This document shows positions 38,566 to 51,162 of a stretch of 64,000 bases of DNA, piece by piece. Each line of letters starts with the position of its first letter. Position 1 is the first letter of the stretch. Source of the DNA: Heloderma charlesbogerti. Its lineage: Eukaryota > Chordata > Lepidosauria > Squamata > Helodermatidae. The DNA lies in NCBI GenBank assembly GCA_026122225.1, contig JANEZZ010001850.1, positions 558,001 through 622,000 on the forward strand. The letters are read 5' to 3'. Made by a program: the position numbers and the translations under genes. The notes beneath the pieces were generated by a model that saw nothing but the letters and a program-made list of their open reading frames with translations, made no database searches and had not been told where the DNA came from.

Positions 38566-39529
38566 ATTTCTAAATTACGCCACATGAAATTAAGCCAACG
38601 GCCACATGAGGCCCTTGGGCCATAGCTTGCCCATCCCTCCAATAAACTATGATCAACACTAACCACAGTTCCACATTTACACATAATGGCAAACTGCAGT
38701 TAGTTGAAACTTCCACTCTCCTCCTCACAGCCATGCCAGATGATGAGAGAGGAGGGGGGAGCGGATGAGTCCAAGGCTTGTACAAATAATACTGAACTAT
38801 CGTTTAGTGTTACATGCAAACTTAGCCTACCTGGGGATGTAACAGGGGTTAAGACAGATTAGCAGTAGCCATGGTTAAACATTATATCTGCACTGAGCTA
38901 AAGGACAGATGTACTTATTTTGTCCCATTGTTGCCCAAACAGGTTTTGCATGGTTGTTTTAGAACATTAGAAAAACCTGCAAAACCTCTTTACCAGAGGC
39001 AAAAGTAAGATAAAGATATACACCATGAGCAGTGAATGGACCTTTTTAAAAATTGCTTTCAATGCTCTGACACCTTGACTGCCTTGCAGGCAAATCTGGA
39101 TAAAACGGGCACTTTTTGTCTTGAGAAATATTCCTCCTCTCGTACTTTTTCTCAAGCATATTTGATAAGTCTCTAATATTTCCTAATTCAAATTCATTTT
39201 TAATACTCACACCTGCACCCATGTCAGTACCAGGTGAATCGCAGTGTTCTTAATTTAGAAAACATAATTTATTCTCTGCTTCTCTTATTTGTATGTTATC
39301 ACAAATAACATACTGTCAGCCTTAGTTATTTTTGCTGCTGAAGAGAAAAGAAAAATCATAATATTGTCCCTTACTGCTAAACCACCCCTTCATCCCTGGA
39401 CTGGACTTCATTGTTTAAGTGACATATAGGTGCCTGGTTCTCACTTGAAGTAGTAAGACTGTGACTTGACTGTGTTGTAAGTAGCATATGCAGCCAATGA
39501 AAACTCAACTGGAAGCTATATGAAACAGA
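38566..39529. other. Upstream NALCN intron, possible DNA-element remnants
   Basis: 38590-38840 contains words such as 'gaggcccttgggcc' and 'taaccacagtt' reminiscent of hAT MITEs, but no clean inverted ends. The rest is unassigned. Confidence 0.35.
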
Positions 39530-40445
39530 TTTTTATTTATGTTTTGAACCAGTGCCTGGATGCAATTCTGGGCTGGATGAGGGCTAATAAACTGAAGCTG
39601 AATCCTGACAAGACAGAGACCCTATGGGTGGGTGGTTCCCAGGTCTGGGAATTGGGTTGTTTACCTGTTGTGGACTGGGTTGCACTGCCTCTGAAGAAGC
39701 AGGTCCTTAGTTTGGGGGTGCTCCTGGATCCATCTGTCACTGGAAGCCAAAGGGACTATAGTGGCTCAGAGCACCCATTACCAGGTTCAGCCAGGGCATC
39801 AACTATGCACATTCTTGGATAGCGATAGCCTAACCACTGTGATCCATGCACTGGTCACCTCACTATTAGACTACTGTCATGAGCTCTACACAGGGCTGCT
39901 TTTGCACCTGGTTCAGAAGCTGTAGCTAGTGCAGAATGCAGCACCTAGGATACTCAGTGAAGCAACTAAATATACACATATTATACCTTGTGTTAAAAGA
40001 ACTGCTCTGGCAAATAACGACTTGGGACCAGGATACATAGCTGACCATCTTTTCCTATATACACTCAGTTGACCCCCTGAGATCTTCTGAGGGTGCTTTA
40101 CTGGTTGTTCTGCAGCCAATATAACGTCACTAGGTAGTGGCCTGTAAAGCAGGTTTTCTCAGTAGTGGCACCCATTCTTTAGAATACTCTCCTATATGTA
40201 GTTTGAAATGCAGAAACAGTGGCCAGTTTTAAATGCCTCTTGAAAACACACCTGTTCACACAGACTTTCCCTGACTTGTGATGGACTCTCTTACTACCCC
40301 GTTTTACTGATTATTGTGCTGTAACATTTTTAATGTTTTTGATTATGTATTATTTGTAGCTTGCTTTTTATCTTGTCATATTGAATTTTATTGTGAACCA
40401 CTTAGGGATTTTACTGTATTAAGCAGTATAAACTATTATAAATAT
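39530..40445 (+). mobile_element. L2-type LINE, 3' part
   Basis: The frame at 39520-39822 reads LNQCLDAILGWMRANKLKLNPDKTETLWVGG in part, matching the stretch after the YADDT box in the L2 copy at 55443-56660 (LNQCLGTVMDWMRANKLKL). Later text ('gtgatccatgcactggtcacc', 'ctggttcagaagctg') continues the same protein with many breaks, ending in the 3' region 'attgtgaaccacttaggg'. Confidence 0.75.
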
Positions 40446-40911
40446 TATACAAGCTTATTTCTGCTCCTCTACTCTCTGTGTCCCTCCTGGTTTCTCATTC
40501 TCTCTGCTGCTGTATTGAATCAATTCCTGGTAGCAGTTCCCCCAGTCTGTATCTTCTCTATGTGTCACTGTGTTATTCCCCTGGCTGCTTTCCGTTCCTG
40601 CTACATAAATGCAGACTGTACCACTTCAGGCTGCAGGTGATGGCAGCTCACATGATTATAATGCTCCTCCATACAAAATGCTGTCCTACACATATAAAAC
40701 TGGTATTTGAGGAGAAGATTGGGTTAGAGTCTTTTCCTTCTCATTTAATGTCCTGATTTTATTTTAATTTTTATATGGAAGTGCATGCAGTCATGCAAGT
40801 AGCCACCTGCAGTCTGAAGTGGTACAGCCCAGAGACAGGTTTACCACCTCCAGCCAGAGGGGTAGAGGGGGGAAGCATGAAAAGTCCTACCCCTTACAGA
40901 ATGAACAAAAA
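40446..40911. other. Upstream NALCN intron, no recognised feature
   Basis: Frames at 40314-40756 have no motif. Nothing recognised. Confidence 0.45.
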
Positions 40912-41030
40912 CATTTATTTATTTATTTATTTATTTGTTGTATTTTTATCTCGCTTCTCGGCCAAAAAAGCCCCCACGGGGGCTTATTTACAACCAGTAA
41001 AACAATATCTCCCTGCCTGTAGCCTTACAT
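40912..41030 (-). mobile_element. LINE 3' tail with (AAAT)n
   Basis: On the minus strand 'gggggcttttttggccgag' leads to 'gcgagataaaaatac' and an (AAAT)n tail (40917-40937), a LINE terminus of L2 type. Similar text occurs at 56665-56800 and 57451-57560. Confidence 0.55.
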
Positions 41031-41809
41031 GCTTACACTAGAGTAAAGAATATGCTAACCCTCAGCTACAAACTATGCAGTCAGTATAACGTGTGGTGTG
41101 GCTCTTCTGAACAATAGTTTGAAGGATCATGAATGAATACTCCGTCTTCTCTTCATACATACTTCTTAATACATTATTTTCTGCTCCAATCAAACCATAG
41201 TCTGCCACTACATCCAGAGATCTATGGTTTGAGCAAGTGCTGTACACCAGGATTACAAACTAGGATCAAACCATGGTTTGCAATCTTGGTTTCAAACGCT
41301 CACTCAAATCACAGTTCACTGATTCACACATAATAACAAACAAACAAACAACATTGATCAGACCTGGAAGTAATTTATTAGGCCATGCACATGAGGGGAG
41401 GTTGGAGTGCTTGAGCTCATTGCTCATTACCAAGCCACAGTTTGGAGAATTGCCAGAATTGTCAGATTGCAGCTAGTATGTTCCCCCATAAAAGGGATTT
41501 TTATACCCATAATTGCTTAGGTCATCTCTTAACAGTTGGACATATAGGTTTGGTAACAAACTATTTTATGGATGGATTCTGGGCCACTTCAGTCATATGA
41601 CAGCAGTACCGAACTAATTATACACAAATGTTCTCAGTCGGGAACTTGCTCATATTCCCATGGAGAAAGAAGCAAGTGAATCGTAAGTAGTATACCTGGT
41701 TAGACATGATTGCTGGGATTCATTGCAGTGATTCTAAAATGGTCTATTAGGTAAGCATGCATTTACAGTTCATGTGCTACTTCCTTCCACAAAGAAATCC
41801 TGTGGAGGT
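41031..41809. other. Upstream NALCN intron, no recognised feature
   Basis: A 'tgg/caaacca' mirrored region at about 41190-41290 hints at a small palindromic element; otherwise nothing. Confidence 0.4.
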
Positions 41810-42705
41810 TGGGTGGAGGGAAGAATCTGTGGTGGGAGGGCTGCCACTTCCGAAATCTGAGTCCGGGAGATAGGCTCACTGCCTGTACTGGATGACGTAG
41901 CATTCCTTCTGAAAGATCAGGTTCATAGTCTGGGGGTACTCCTAGATCCATCATTGTCACTGGAGGCCCAAGTGGCCATGGCAGCTTGAAGTGCCTTTTA
42001 CCAGCTTTGGCTGGTTCACCAACTATGGCCTCTCCTCTTCGCCACTTGGCCACAGTGGTACAGGTGCTAGTAACCTTGAGACTGGATTACTGCAATGCGC
42101 TCTATGTGGGGGTGTCCTTAAGGCTGCTCCGGAAACTAGAGCTAGTGCAGAAAGCAGCAGGTCGGCTGCTGTTGGGAGCTGCTCCTTTTCAGCATGCTAC
42201 TCCTTTGCTGAAGGAATTGTGCTGGCTGCCTATCACAACCGGACCAGCTTTAAGGTTTTGGTACTAGTGTACAAAGCCCTAAACAACTTGGGACCAGGAT
42301 ACCCAAGAAAGCGCCTTCTCCCTTACCAACTTGTCTGGTCACTGAAGTCATCAGTGACCAGGCAGGTGGTTCCACATGGACCTATGGCCCGACTGGAGTC
42401 CACTCGGAGAAGGGTCTTCAGTGCGGTGGCCCCCTTTCTTTGGAACTCCCTGCCCCTGGAGGTTAGGCAGGCACCAAATACTGTGCTGCTTCCAGTGCCT
42501 CCTGAAAACAGTTCTGTTCCAGGAAGCATTCCTTAAATGACCAGCCACAGTTTTTATTGGCATTCTGTTTTTAATAATTTTAATATGGTGTTTTAATCTT
42601 TTATCTTTTTTACTATTGTACCTTTTATGTTCACCACTCCAGAATCTGTTTTAGATAGGGAATGGTATACAAATGTTGTAAAACAAACAAATAAATAAAT
42701 CCCAT
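41810..42705 (+). mobile_element. L2-type LINE, 3' part
   Basis: Covers the end of the reverse transcriptase and C-terminus: 'ttctgaaagatcaggttcat' encodes the equivalent of LKDQV, and the frame at 41986-42267 reads VTLRLDYCNALYVGV and LLKELCWLPI, parallel to TSRLDYCNALYVGL in the better copy at 55443-56660. Frameshifts occur near 42000 and 42240. The 3' end runs into an A/T tail near 42700. Confidence 0.8.
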
Positions 42706-44288
42706 CAGGCCAGGGTGAAGGTGGATGGCGGCTTTTAAAATGTGGTCATCCTTTTAACCCCCCTTCTCCATCCCATTGGTTGCAGTGGGAAGGAAAAGTA
42801 TTGTGCCAGCTCCAAGGTTGGCATAGTGTCTGCCCCCCCCCCCCGCTTGTTGACTGTGTATCAGGGGAACAGGAGGGCTTGGGTTCTTGCAGATCCAAAG
42901 CCTCCTCCAATACGCTCCTTTTCACCTTCTACTGTTGGCAGAGCAGCAATGGCAGAGGAGCCATGGTGGTGGAGCTTTCCGCTGCTGCAACGAGGAGACA
43001 TCTGGCAGTGGAACTCCTTCATCGCCTCTGGGTGTCCCCTGACACTACTGGAGACGGAGGTTGGCGACATCAAAAGGCCCCTCAGCTGCCCTATCCGAGA
43101 ACTTCAGATTGCTTCCTAATATGCATAGCCACATATTGCACGTTACGGAATTACTTGTTCCCAGAATACCCAGTAACTAAAAGATCTGTAATATAAGAAA
43201 CTATTATTTTGTCTTGAAAGTTATTTAACAGTATGTAAGTATTTTGATTGTCTGAAAATCAACTGTGCAACGCAATGGAATTTAAAAAAAAAATTTCCAG
43301 GTAAGACTGTTGCCAAAATTTGTTACTGGCATCTCCTCTTTTATCAAATGCAAGGGAATTAAACCAGAAATGTCTCACCTTTTCTTGCATTGCTTAATTG
43401 CTATAGCCTTTTGTGAAGCTCAGGACAAAATTTGCATATAAAAGCAGAGGTTGCTCTGAGATAATCAAATGCTCCAGTAGGAAGAAAATGACCAGATGAT
43501 TAATTTGTATTAATGAAGAATCTGTGGGGTTAGACTCACAGTCTAATCTCTAACAGAACAGCTGCTGTGCAAATAAATAGGCTAAAGATGACAAATATTC
43601 AGATCTCCATACAACTGCTAGAATCTGGGGTGAACAGACAGAGATGGCTCTCCCCATGACTGCCATCGGATTCTTCTGAAATATTCAGGACTAACTATTG
43701 CACTTACAATGCTACACTGGATGTCTAAAAAAGTTAGACAGGGCCACAGGGGAAAAGGTGATCCACACGTAGCCAAGACAAGAATAAACCAAAGTACATC
43801 CACGCCCAAGACACAAAAGTGACTCCTTATAAATAAAACCAGAGAATATACTGTTTAGTGCAGTTGATGAGATATGTGAAATATCCACATCCCAACTCAT
43901 AATACTGGAGGATCATAATGTTTAAGGGGGAAAAGTCAAATATTTTCAAAAAATACTCCTCCCCAGTCTAAATATACATTACTCAAATTATATGGAAATC
44001 TCTCAAAAATTACTGTTAATGTAGCAACTATCACTTCCACAGTGCTTTGCTTAATATTGTCTTGGCTAAGCAGAATGGGCTGTTGCTCTGACCCAAAATA
44101 GCAGTTGTCATCTTAAGGAGAGCACAGAGGCTAGATATCTAATCTATGGCAATTGTGGCTGGGATGGTAGTCCTCCCATCTCATTCTCACCTATTTTCAT
44201 ATTTTATGACTCTGATACTGAAACACCCTGGAGACCAGCAGCACCATATACAACTCATGAACTATGTTAGCGTTATATGCTATTATCT
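42706..44288. other. Upstream NALCN intron, unassigned
   Basis: Frames of 125-138 codons at 42742-43196 overlap in two phases and lack motifs. A C run lies at 42833-42844. No exon recognised. Confidence 0.45.
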
Positions 44289-44424
44289 AGGGCAAGAATG
44301 GGTTTGTAGTTCTCCAGATTTTTGGACTTCAACTCCCAGAAGCCCCTGCCAGCACAGCCAATGGTCAGGAATGATGGAAGCTGATGTCCAAAATATCTGG
44401 AGATCTACTTTCTGCACACCCCTG
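44289..44424. mobile_element. hAT-like MITE, CAGGGG group
   Basis: Left 'gggcaagaatggg' and 'ttctccagatttttggactt' mirror right 'tgtccaaaatatctggaga' and 'ctgcacacccctg'. The centre has 'caactcccagaag' as in other members of this group. No clear target duplication. Confidence 0.6.
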
Positions 44425-45249
44425 GTACAGGGAACAACATTAGGATGTGCTCTGTTACTAAGCTCTGTTAGTAGGATACAACTGATATGGCCCCCAAAGT
44501 TCCAAGCAGCCTCTCACCAACATTCTGGTAGGAAAAGCTTTAGCAGGGGAGTTACAGGAAGCACGGCTGCTATCAGCTCTGCTCAGAAGCCAACATCAGG
44601 CTCTTCCTTCCACCAAATGTGGACAGCAGTGATTACATTACAAAGAACAACAACAAAAGATCACAGCAGCAGCAGCAAGAGGAGGGGAAGGGATTGTTCA
44701 TTTTGCCCTCATCGCCCACTGAGCTTCCCAAGCACTGTTATGGTGAAGGACAGCAGAAACACTAGCCAGACACCAAGAAAACCTCCATAAGGGGCCTAGA
44801 GCTTCTGACTTCAGGCCATTGTTGGGACTTGGTGCAGGCAGCCAGAACAACTACAAATTATTAGGAACCACCAGTGGTATAGCAGAGCCAGAGCCAGGGA
44901 CACAGCACTGGCACTTTTTGTTTACCAGGGATACTGACATCATCTGCCACCCCTCTCAGAATTCACTGTTCCCTCTGAGCTTAGTGGCAATCTTCCCAGT
45001 AGCTGGGGGGAAATGGATTTTCCCAGCAACAATATATTGTTGTGAGCAATCCTGTTGCAAAGCCAAGTATTGTTGTGAGTTCCAGCCCACCTGCTTTTTC
45101 CCTCCGAATCTCTGCGCATAGAAGGGGACTCAGTCAGCACTTGCAGGAGCTGAGAGAGGGAGAGGTTCATAGAAGGAGAACAGGGAACATTAGGGAGAAA
45201 GAGGGAGTGGAATTAGGATGGGGAGTTAATGAGAGAAATTAGGGGATTG
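44425..45249. other. Upstream NALCN intron, unassigned
   Basis: Contains part of a 214-codon frame (44146-44790) that runs through the MITE and shows no motif, so it is taken as chance. Confidence 0.45.
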
Positions 45250-45257
45250 AGTTAGTT

Positions 45258-45357
45258 AAGGGCGCAATCCTATGCATATTTAGGCAGAAAGAAGTCCCAT
45301 AACTCCCAGGATGCAGGACTTTTTTCCGCCTAAACATGAATAGGACTGCATGTCATA
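45258..45357. mobile_element. 100-bp palindromic MITE with 8-base duplication
   Basis: Arms 'atttaggcagaaagaagtcc' and 'ggacttttttccgcctaaa' are mirrored, with 'cgcaatcctatgcat' against 'atgaataggactgca' further out. Flanks 'agttagtt' (45250-45257) and 'agttagtg' (45358-45365) match at seven of eight bases. Same family as 9420-9553. Confidence 0.8.
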
Positions 45358-45365
45358 AGTTAGTG

Positions 45366-46965
45366 AGTAGAATCATAAAGAGGTTGTGAATGAGAAGAGA
45401 GGGAGAGAAGCTATTGAAAAAAGAGCTGTGGTGTTAGGTTTTTAGAACCATGCTGCTACTGCTTTATCAGTTATTGTTTATTCTGAATGTTGACCGGTTA
45501 AATAAATGTTTATACTTTTAAATACCTATGTTCTAGTCTGGGTGGATTTGAAGATTGGCATGTCTCACCCCACATGCTAAGGATATAAAGAGGAGAGTCC
45601 TACTGCTCTGTATAAATCAGTAGGTGGTGGCCACTGGCGTTTTGGGAATCCTGGGAAAAGTCTGGACTCAGTGACCTCTAGAGAACAGGGCCTCACAAGA
45701 GACCCCTAGTAATGTCACAATTTGGTGACTTAGCCAGCACATGCCAATTGGGGCACAAGCAGCATGGGAAGAGACTTAACTTCAAGCCCCAGCCAACTCA
45801 TGTGGTGAAATCCCCATGTTATCCCCAATTCAAAGTAGCAAAAATATTTTTGTAGCTAAATATTCTTTTAACCTTTTAATTCTAATGTGAACATATTGGG
45901 CCAAATGTGACTATCAGTTAAGGAATGGGGGATGGGAAGGATTAAAAACTTATAAGTCAAACCTAGACCATCAGCACATAAGGCTGGTTTAGATGCAACA
46001 CTCCTGATCTCTTAATCATGATTAAAACTAGATTAGGAGCAGGTCATAACATGACTCTCTTACCCACAAAAACTTGTCTGCTCATAGATGCTGGTTACTA
46101 ATTCCTGGTTAAGAGGTTAACCTTGTTAAAATTAAAAATGGTTAATGCTGGTGTCAAAATAAGCTTAGTCATGGTTAAGGTCAGAGAGGGAGTGGGGAAT
46201 TTGCATTCAAATGCTGAGAGTATGGGGTGGGATGTGATAGCAGACATGTGATAGAAACTACGGTTCAGAGATGGGATATCAATATTTTAAACAAACAAAC
46301 AAACAATTCTGAAGCCTACTCCTGCTGTCTTAGCTATGGTTAATAGACTATGCCATTACATCTGTCCATATTTACCTTTTAAACTTTAATTTGAATATTT
46401 AATGTTCAGGACATTTGAATGACCAGAAAAACAAGTCCATATGAATTTAATTATACTTATGTTGTTAAAGTAGCTTATTAATAAATGTACTGCTGAATCC
46501 ACAGCATAGCTATGCCTAAGCTCTTTGATTTCAGTCATTTTAGTTCCACTGAAGTGAATGAGACTAAAATCAGCTACTTTATCAAAATACGTATAATTAA
46601 ATTCACTGGACTATGGGGATCATGCTGCAATATTTTTTTCTCTTTTTGAGAAATGTTTCCATTGAAGTTAACTTCAAAGGATTTTTTTTTAATTATTAGC
46701 ATCAAACATATTTTCAGGCCACAGAGTAAAGCTCTGCAGTGGGAAAACTTTGTTCTACATTTGTGATGTGAAAACTCTTAATTGCAAATTCCCAACAGAA
46801 TTGGTAAAATACCTTGAGTGAATTTTGGGAGCTATCGCATGATGTACTGATATGACATGAACTGAACAAATAACAATTCTGAAGCTCTTTAAATCTGTTT
46901 CTATTTGTGATTTCATTTAAGATACTTTGCTTTTCCTAAAAAGTAGGAAAACATAGCTCATTTAC
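45366..46965. other. Upstream NALCN intron, possible palindromic remnants
   Basis: 45970-46190 has mirrored 'ctgatctcttaatcatg' and 'gattaaaactagattagg' words, and 46490-46580 has 'ttttagttccactgaagtga' mirrored nearby. Both look like decayed DNA elements. No exon. Confidence 0.35.
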
Positions 46966-47030
46966 AACAACAAATCAAAGACTAACAAATGCATTGTTAG
47001 TCTTTAAGGTGCCACAAAACACTTTGGGGT
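46966..47030. mobile_element. Fragment of the 53779-type fold-back family
   Basis: 'aaagactaacaa' and 'ttgttagtcttt' form a perfect 12-base stem, followed by 'aaggtgccacaaaacac', the arm sequence of the element at 53779-53955. Confidence 0.5.
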
Positions 47031-47655
47031 TTGTTTGCTGGTTTGCGCTGCACACTATGAACAAGGCAGGCACTATATGTTTCTAAGCCCAACTGCTGAA
47101 GTTGCAGATACAGATAGACTGGTCTGGGTATGGCCTTACCGGTGGCAGTAGCATCAACTGCTTTGATGGAGTCTCCTTCTCCTCATACTTTCCTATTCAG
47201 TGATTTCTTCCTTGCTCAGTTCCTTAGGGCCAAACCAGACATTACAAAGGATGCATCGCTGCTCATGTCTCCTTCTCTGCCTTACCAGTAACATCTAGTA
47301 AAAGCTGCATGGTATGACATCATCATGCTCAGAATTTTTTTGTGCCCATGCTCTACTTCATTGACTTCTTCTGGGAGTGGGAGAAAAAACTGAGCACAAT
47401 GATATAATGTCATGCATCTTTTTTAACCATATGTAACTAGGGAGACACAGGGCTGCCTAGTAATCCCTTGTGGCAGCCACGTATCTTGTGGTACATTTAA
47501 TCTGACTCTCAGAAACTGAATGGGAGACAGAGGGACAAACTAAATGTGACATGGGAGATCCATGAAGTTAGTGGCCATCAGCAGGGTGGCTTTTTTTTTT
47601 TTTTTTAACCATGGGAAATCCTATTCATGAAAGGATGGAGCTCAAATACTTCCAG
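47031..47655. other. Upstream NALCN intron, no recognised feature
   Basis: A T run lies at 47591-47606. Nothing else recognised. Confidence 0.45.
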
Positions 47656-47750
47656 GGCACAATCCTATGCATGTTTAGACAAAAACTCTCAGCGTTCCCC
47701 AGCCAGCATGGCAGTCGCAACCAGGATTGTATTTATGCATGCAAAATACA
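47656..47750. mobile_element. Partial MITE of the 9420/45258 family
   Basis: 'agggcacaatcctatgcatg' then 'tttagacaaaaactctcagc' matches the left arm; the right arm survives only as 'ggattgtatttatgcatgc' in altered order. Confidence 0.5.
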
Positions 47751-49439
47751 AGCTGCATTTATATTGGATGCCTCACTGGTGTGCTGTAGTTAACAATAAT
47801 ATTGTTTTAATATACTATAACAAGCAGATTTTCAACCTAGCAGCTGTCCCTTTAACAAAGTAACAATGCTGCACATGTAGTTATGAGACTGATTAAATTG
47901 CACTGAAATCAATGGAATGTAAGTGCACTTAACTATGCACTAAATTAAGGCCAATATAAGTTATCTGCAGAAAACTGAGGGCTGAAACCAATGGCAGATG
48001 ACACCAAGTGAGTACTTATATAAACAAATCAATAATGGGCATGTCTGGAAAAACTTGAATTGCAATAAGATGCCTGAAGAATTTGCCTTGAAAATTAAGT
48101 ACGGGTTAGATTTTATACAATCTAACCAGCTAGCTACAGCGTTGGTTTGAGCTACCATGCCACTTTGATCCCTTGTCTGCACCTCCTGGACAAAACCAGG
48201 TGGACTGCAAAAAATTTCTTCTAGGCTTGAGATGCTGAGGTACTGTCTTTGTCTAAGGGCACACTGAACTTCAGATGTGCCTACATCTCATGGCAAAAGG
48301 AAGATGGGGAAAAGCTGGATTCCTGGAATCAGGAGTGGCTGCTGTACCAAGAAATGATTCCTACCTTTGAGAAACATCACTCCTTCCTAAGAACCCCTGG
48401 CTTAAGCTATATAGGGCCCTTTTTTCTCTTCCCTTATGGACCACACTCACCTGGAACTGGAGGATCAGTTGGGTAATTCCAACTGTTCTCCATCTCATGG
48501 AGTGAGTTCTCATACTGAGAGGGAACTTCCAGTGTTCCTGTTTATAGGCTCATGTACCAATGATGTGGGGCTGTCAGTTAGGTCTAGGTGCCTGGAGACT
48601 CTTGTATCATGCCAGGGCTGTGACTTCTGAAGCAGTGCACTTTACACCCCCAGGGAAATTGTAGTAGGCCTTGGAAGAACATTTCCTATGGCCCACCAGG
48701 GTGGTGATGAGAGAGGGAAAGAAATAATAAACCTCCTTCCTCTCTCCTTATGTGCCGCCACTATAAAGAAAACGAAATGGTGGAGGATAATTGTTGGGGG
48801 GAGGCCTGGCTTCAAGGGCTGGTGGGATGGAGGGTCCATTTTTCCAAGTCTCAGATCAGCTTGGAAAAACCATCCAACTTCCTCCCAATTTTAAATCTCA
48901 GATCATCTCCACTGCCTGATTCTGAGAATCCACTTTAACCTCAATTAACAATTCTGAAAGGTAATTTGAGCCTTGTTGCTATGGTGCCATTTCAAATATT
49001 CTTTCTATATATTCTTTCTACAGAAAATTCTTAGTATTGTACTGAAATAAAACAGGCCCACATTTAAAAGACTGTTATTTCAAAGAAATCACAGCAATTT
49101 AGCCACCTCCTCCACGGGGTGTGTGTGTGTGTTAAAGCAATGAGATATGTAAATTGGGAGGGGGGATGCTGTAAGAAGATGCATAATGATTCCCAGAATC
49201 AGTCAGTTTTACTCTATAACACTGAGCACAGTTTATATAAACACAAAGTAATCAAACTCAGTTTCATACAGCTGCAGGGAATTGAAAGATTTCCTACTTT
49301 GTGGGGCAGTGAGGGTGGGTGGTGGAGAATAAGTATTCCAATTGGCAAAAACATCAAAGACACAAATTATACATATTTTAGAAGAAGCATGCATTAAAGA
49401 ATTTCAAAATGTACAATTACGTCAACAATGTGCCTTTTT
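47751..49439. other. Upstream NALCN intron, unassigned
   Basis: No exon or transposon recognised. A short (GT)n run lies at about 49118-49132. Confidence 0.45.
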
Positions 49440-50640
49440 CACTGACTCTCCGCACTTGATTGCTCTAAATAAACATGTGGACAGGGGTGATCCAGAAGAC
49501 ATTGTTTACTTGGACTTCCAAAAGCATTTGACAAAGTCCCTCACCAAGGACTCCTGACCAAAGTTAGCAGTCATGGAATAAGAGGAGAGGTCCTCTTATG
49601 GATCAGTAACTAGTTAAAGCTGCAGTCCTATCGATTACGACCTCACCTTTTGGAAGCCTCTGAACCTGGAGGCTTCCAAATTTCCTATGGCCTACTGGAG
49701 AGAAATCAGCAGGGCAGGAGGAGTGGTGGAGGCAATCTTCATTTCCCCATCCTCCGACTTTCCTTATTTTCACTAAATGGGCTTTTTAGCCTGTCTGGCA
49801 AGGGTGCTTTGGAGGGGGAAGGAAGGAGGCTGGAGGAGGCTCAGGATAATTCGTATCCTGATCTCTCCGGTCTCCTTCCCTCCCCATTTACCAGAATGCC
49901 CCCTTTCCTCCTCCTCCAAGGTCACTTTTTTGAATTTGGAGAGGCAGCTGGCATGGTTCTCTTTGCACCAGCTGTGTGGGGGAGGGGTCGGATCTCCAAT
50001 GCCCCCTCAGAGTGCTGTCTCCAACCTCAGAGGGGTTTTCCAAACCATCCTATGGTCCCTAGGACGCTTGCCCATATAATTGCTTGCTAAAGAACAGAAA
50101 GCAGAATAGGAATAAATGATAAATTCTCCCAAAGGAGGGATGTAAACAGTGGAGTCCTACAGGATTCTGTATTGGGACCAATGCTTTTCAACTTGTTCAT
50201 AAATGATCTGGAATTAGGCATGAGCAGTGAGGTGGCCAAGTTTACTGATGACACCAAATTATTTAGGGTGGTTAAAACAAAAAGGAATCGAGAAGAGCTC
50301 CAAAAGGATCTCTCCAAACTAGGAAAATGGGCATCAAAATGGAAACCACGGTTCAGTGTAAGCAAGTGTAAAGTGCTGCATGTTGGGGCAAAAAACCCCA
50401 ACTTCATATATAAGCTGATGGGATCTGAGCTAGCAGTGACTTGTGGTGGATAGCTTGATGAAAATGTCGATCCAGTGTGTGGCCATTGTGAAAAAGGCAA
50501 ATTTCATGCTATGCATAATTAGGAAAGGAAGTGAAAATAAAACTGCCAATATCATACTGCCGTTATACAAATCTATGGTGCGATCACACTTCAAATACTG
50601 TGTGCAATTCTGGCCACCGCACCATAAAAGGATATTGTAG
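49440..50640 (+). pseudogene. CR1 reverse transcriptase remnant
   Basis: Readable in pieces at 49450-49557, 50172-50453 and 50443-50640 (ending VRSHFKYCVQFWPPH). Frameshifts, stops and the inserted block break it into at least three frames. Non-functional; no upstream endonuclease region was identified. Confidence 0.8.
49618..50090. other. Unidentified insertion within CR1
   Basis: A block of about 470 bases that is not CR1. Its left end 'gctgcagtcctatcgattac' resembles the 'gctgcaatcctat' ends of palindromic family A, and 'taaag' precedes it and recurs at the right junction (50088-50092 area). It contains frames of 146 and 100 codons without motifs. Likely a DNA element or SINE of unknown family. 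Confidence 0.5.
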
Positions 50641-50815
50641 AGTTGGAAGAGGTGCAGAAAAGGGCAACCAAAATTATCAAGAGGCTGGACAACTCCTCCA
50701 TTAGGAAAGGTTACAACATCTCAGACTGTTTAGCTTAGAGAAAATGTATGAGAGAGGATACAAGGTAGAAGTACACAAAATTATGCATGGTGTTTAGAAA
50801 GCTGATAGGAAGACA

Positions 50816-50875
<60 letters not shown>
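50816..50875. repeat. Composite (CT)n(AT)n(AC)n microsatellite
   Basis: Three adjoining dinucleotide runs with sharp boundaries: CT to about 50830, AT to about 50846, AC to 50875. It lies within the CR1 3' region. Confidence 0.95.
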
Positions 50876-50877
<2 letters not shown>

Positions 50878-51162
50878 ACCCAGAGTCACCCCATGAAGCT
50901 GACTGGTGCAAGATTCAGGAAAGATAAAAGGAAGTACGTTTTTATACAGCACATAGTTTTGGATGGATTTAAAAGGGGATGATACAGATTCCTGGAGGAG
51001 AAGGCTATCAATGGCTACTAATCCTTATGGCTATGTTACCTCCAGTATCAGAGGCGGTATTCCTATGTACATGAGTATGAAGCTGGTTGGCCACTGTCTG
51101 AATAGAATGCTGGACTAGATGGACCTTTGGTTTGATCCAGCATGGCTCTTACATTCTTACAT

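Larger units (their letters stand above)
49440..51162 (+). mobile_element. CR1 LINE, with a ~470-bp insertion
   Basis: Plus-strand CR1: before the insertion LNKHVDRGDPEDIVYLDFQK (reverse transcriptase motif A region); after it GPMLFNLFINDLELGM, FTDDTKLFR and KCKVLHVGAKNPN, then a long 3' region ending 'ggtttgatccagcatggctc'. Between 49618 and 50090 an unrelated block interrupts the coding text. A composite microsatellite (50816-50875) has expanded inside the 3' half. The motif C box reads FTDD in place of the usual FADD. Confidence 0.85.

Noticed and set aside
44146..44790. 214-codon plus-strand frame as a possible gene
   Set aside because: It runs straight through a palindromic MITE, has no recognisable domain, and no splice or promoter context.
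50816..50875. CRISPR-like or array-like repeat
   Set aside because: These are simple dinucleotide runs without spacers, in a vertebrate intron.
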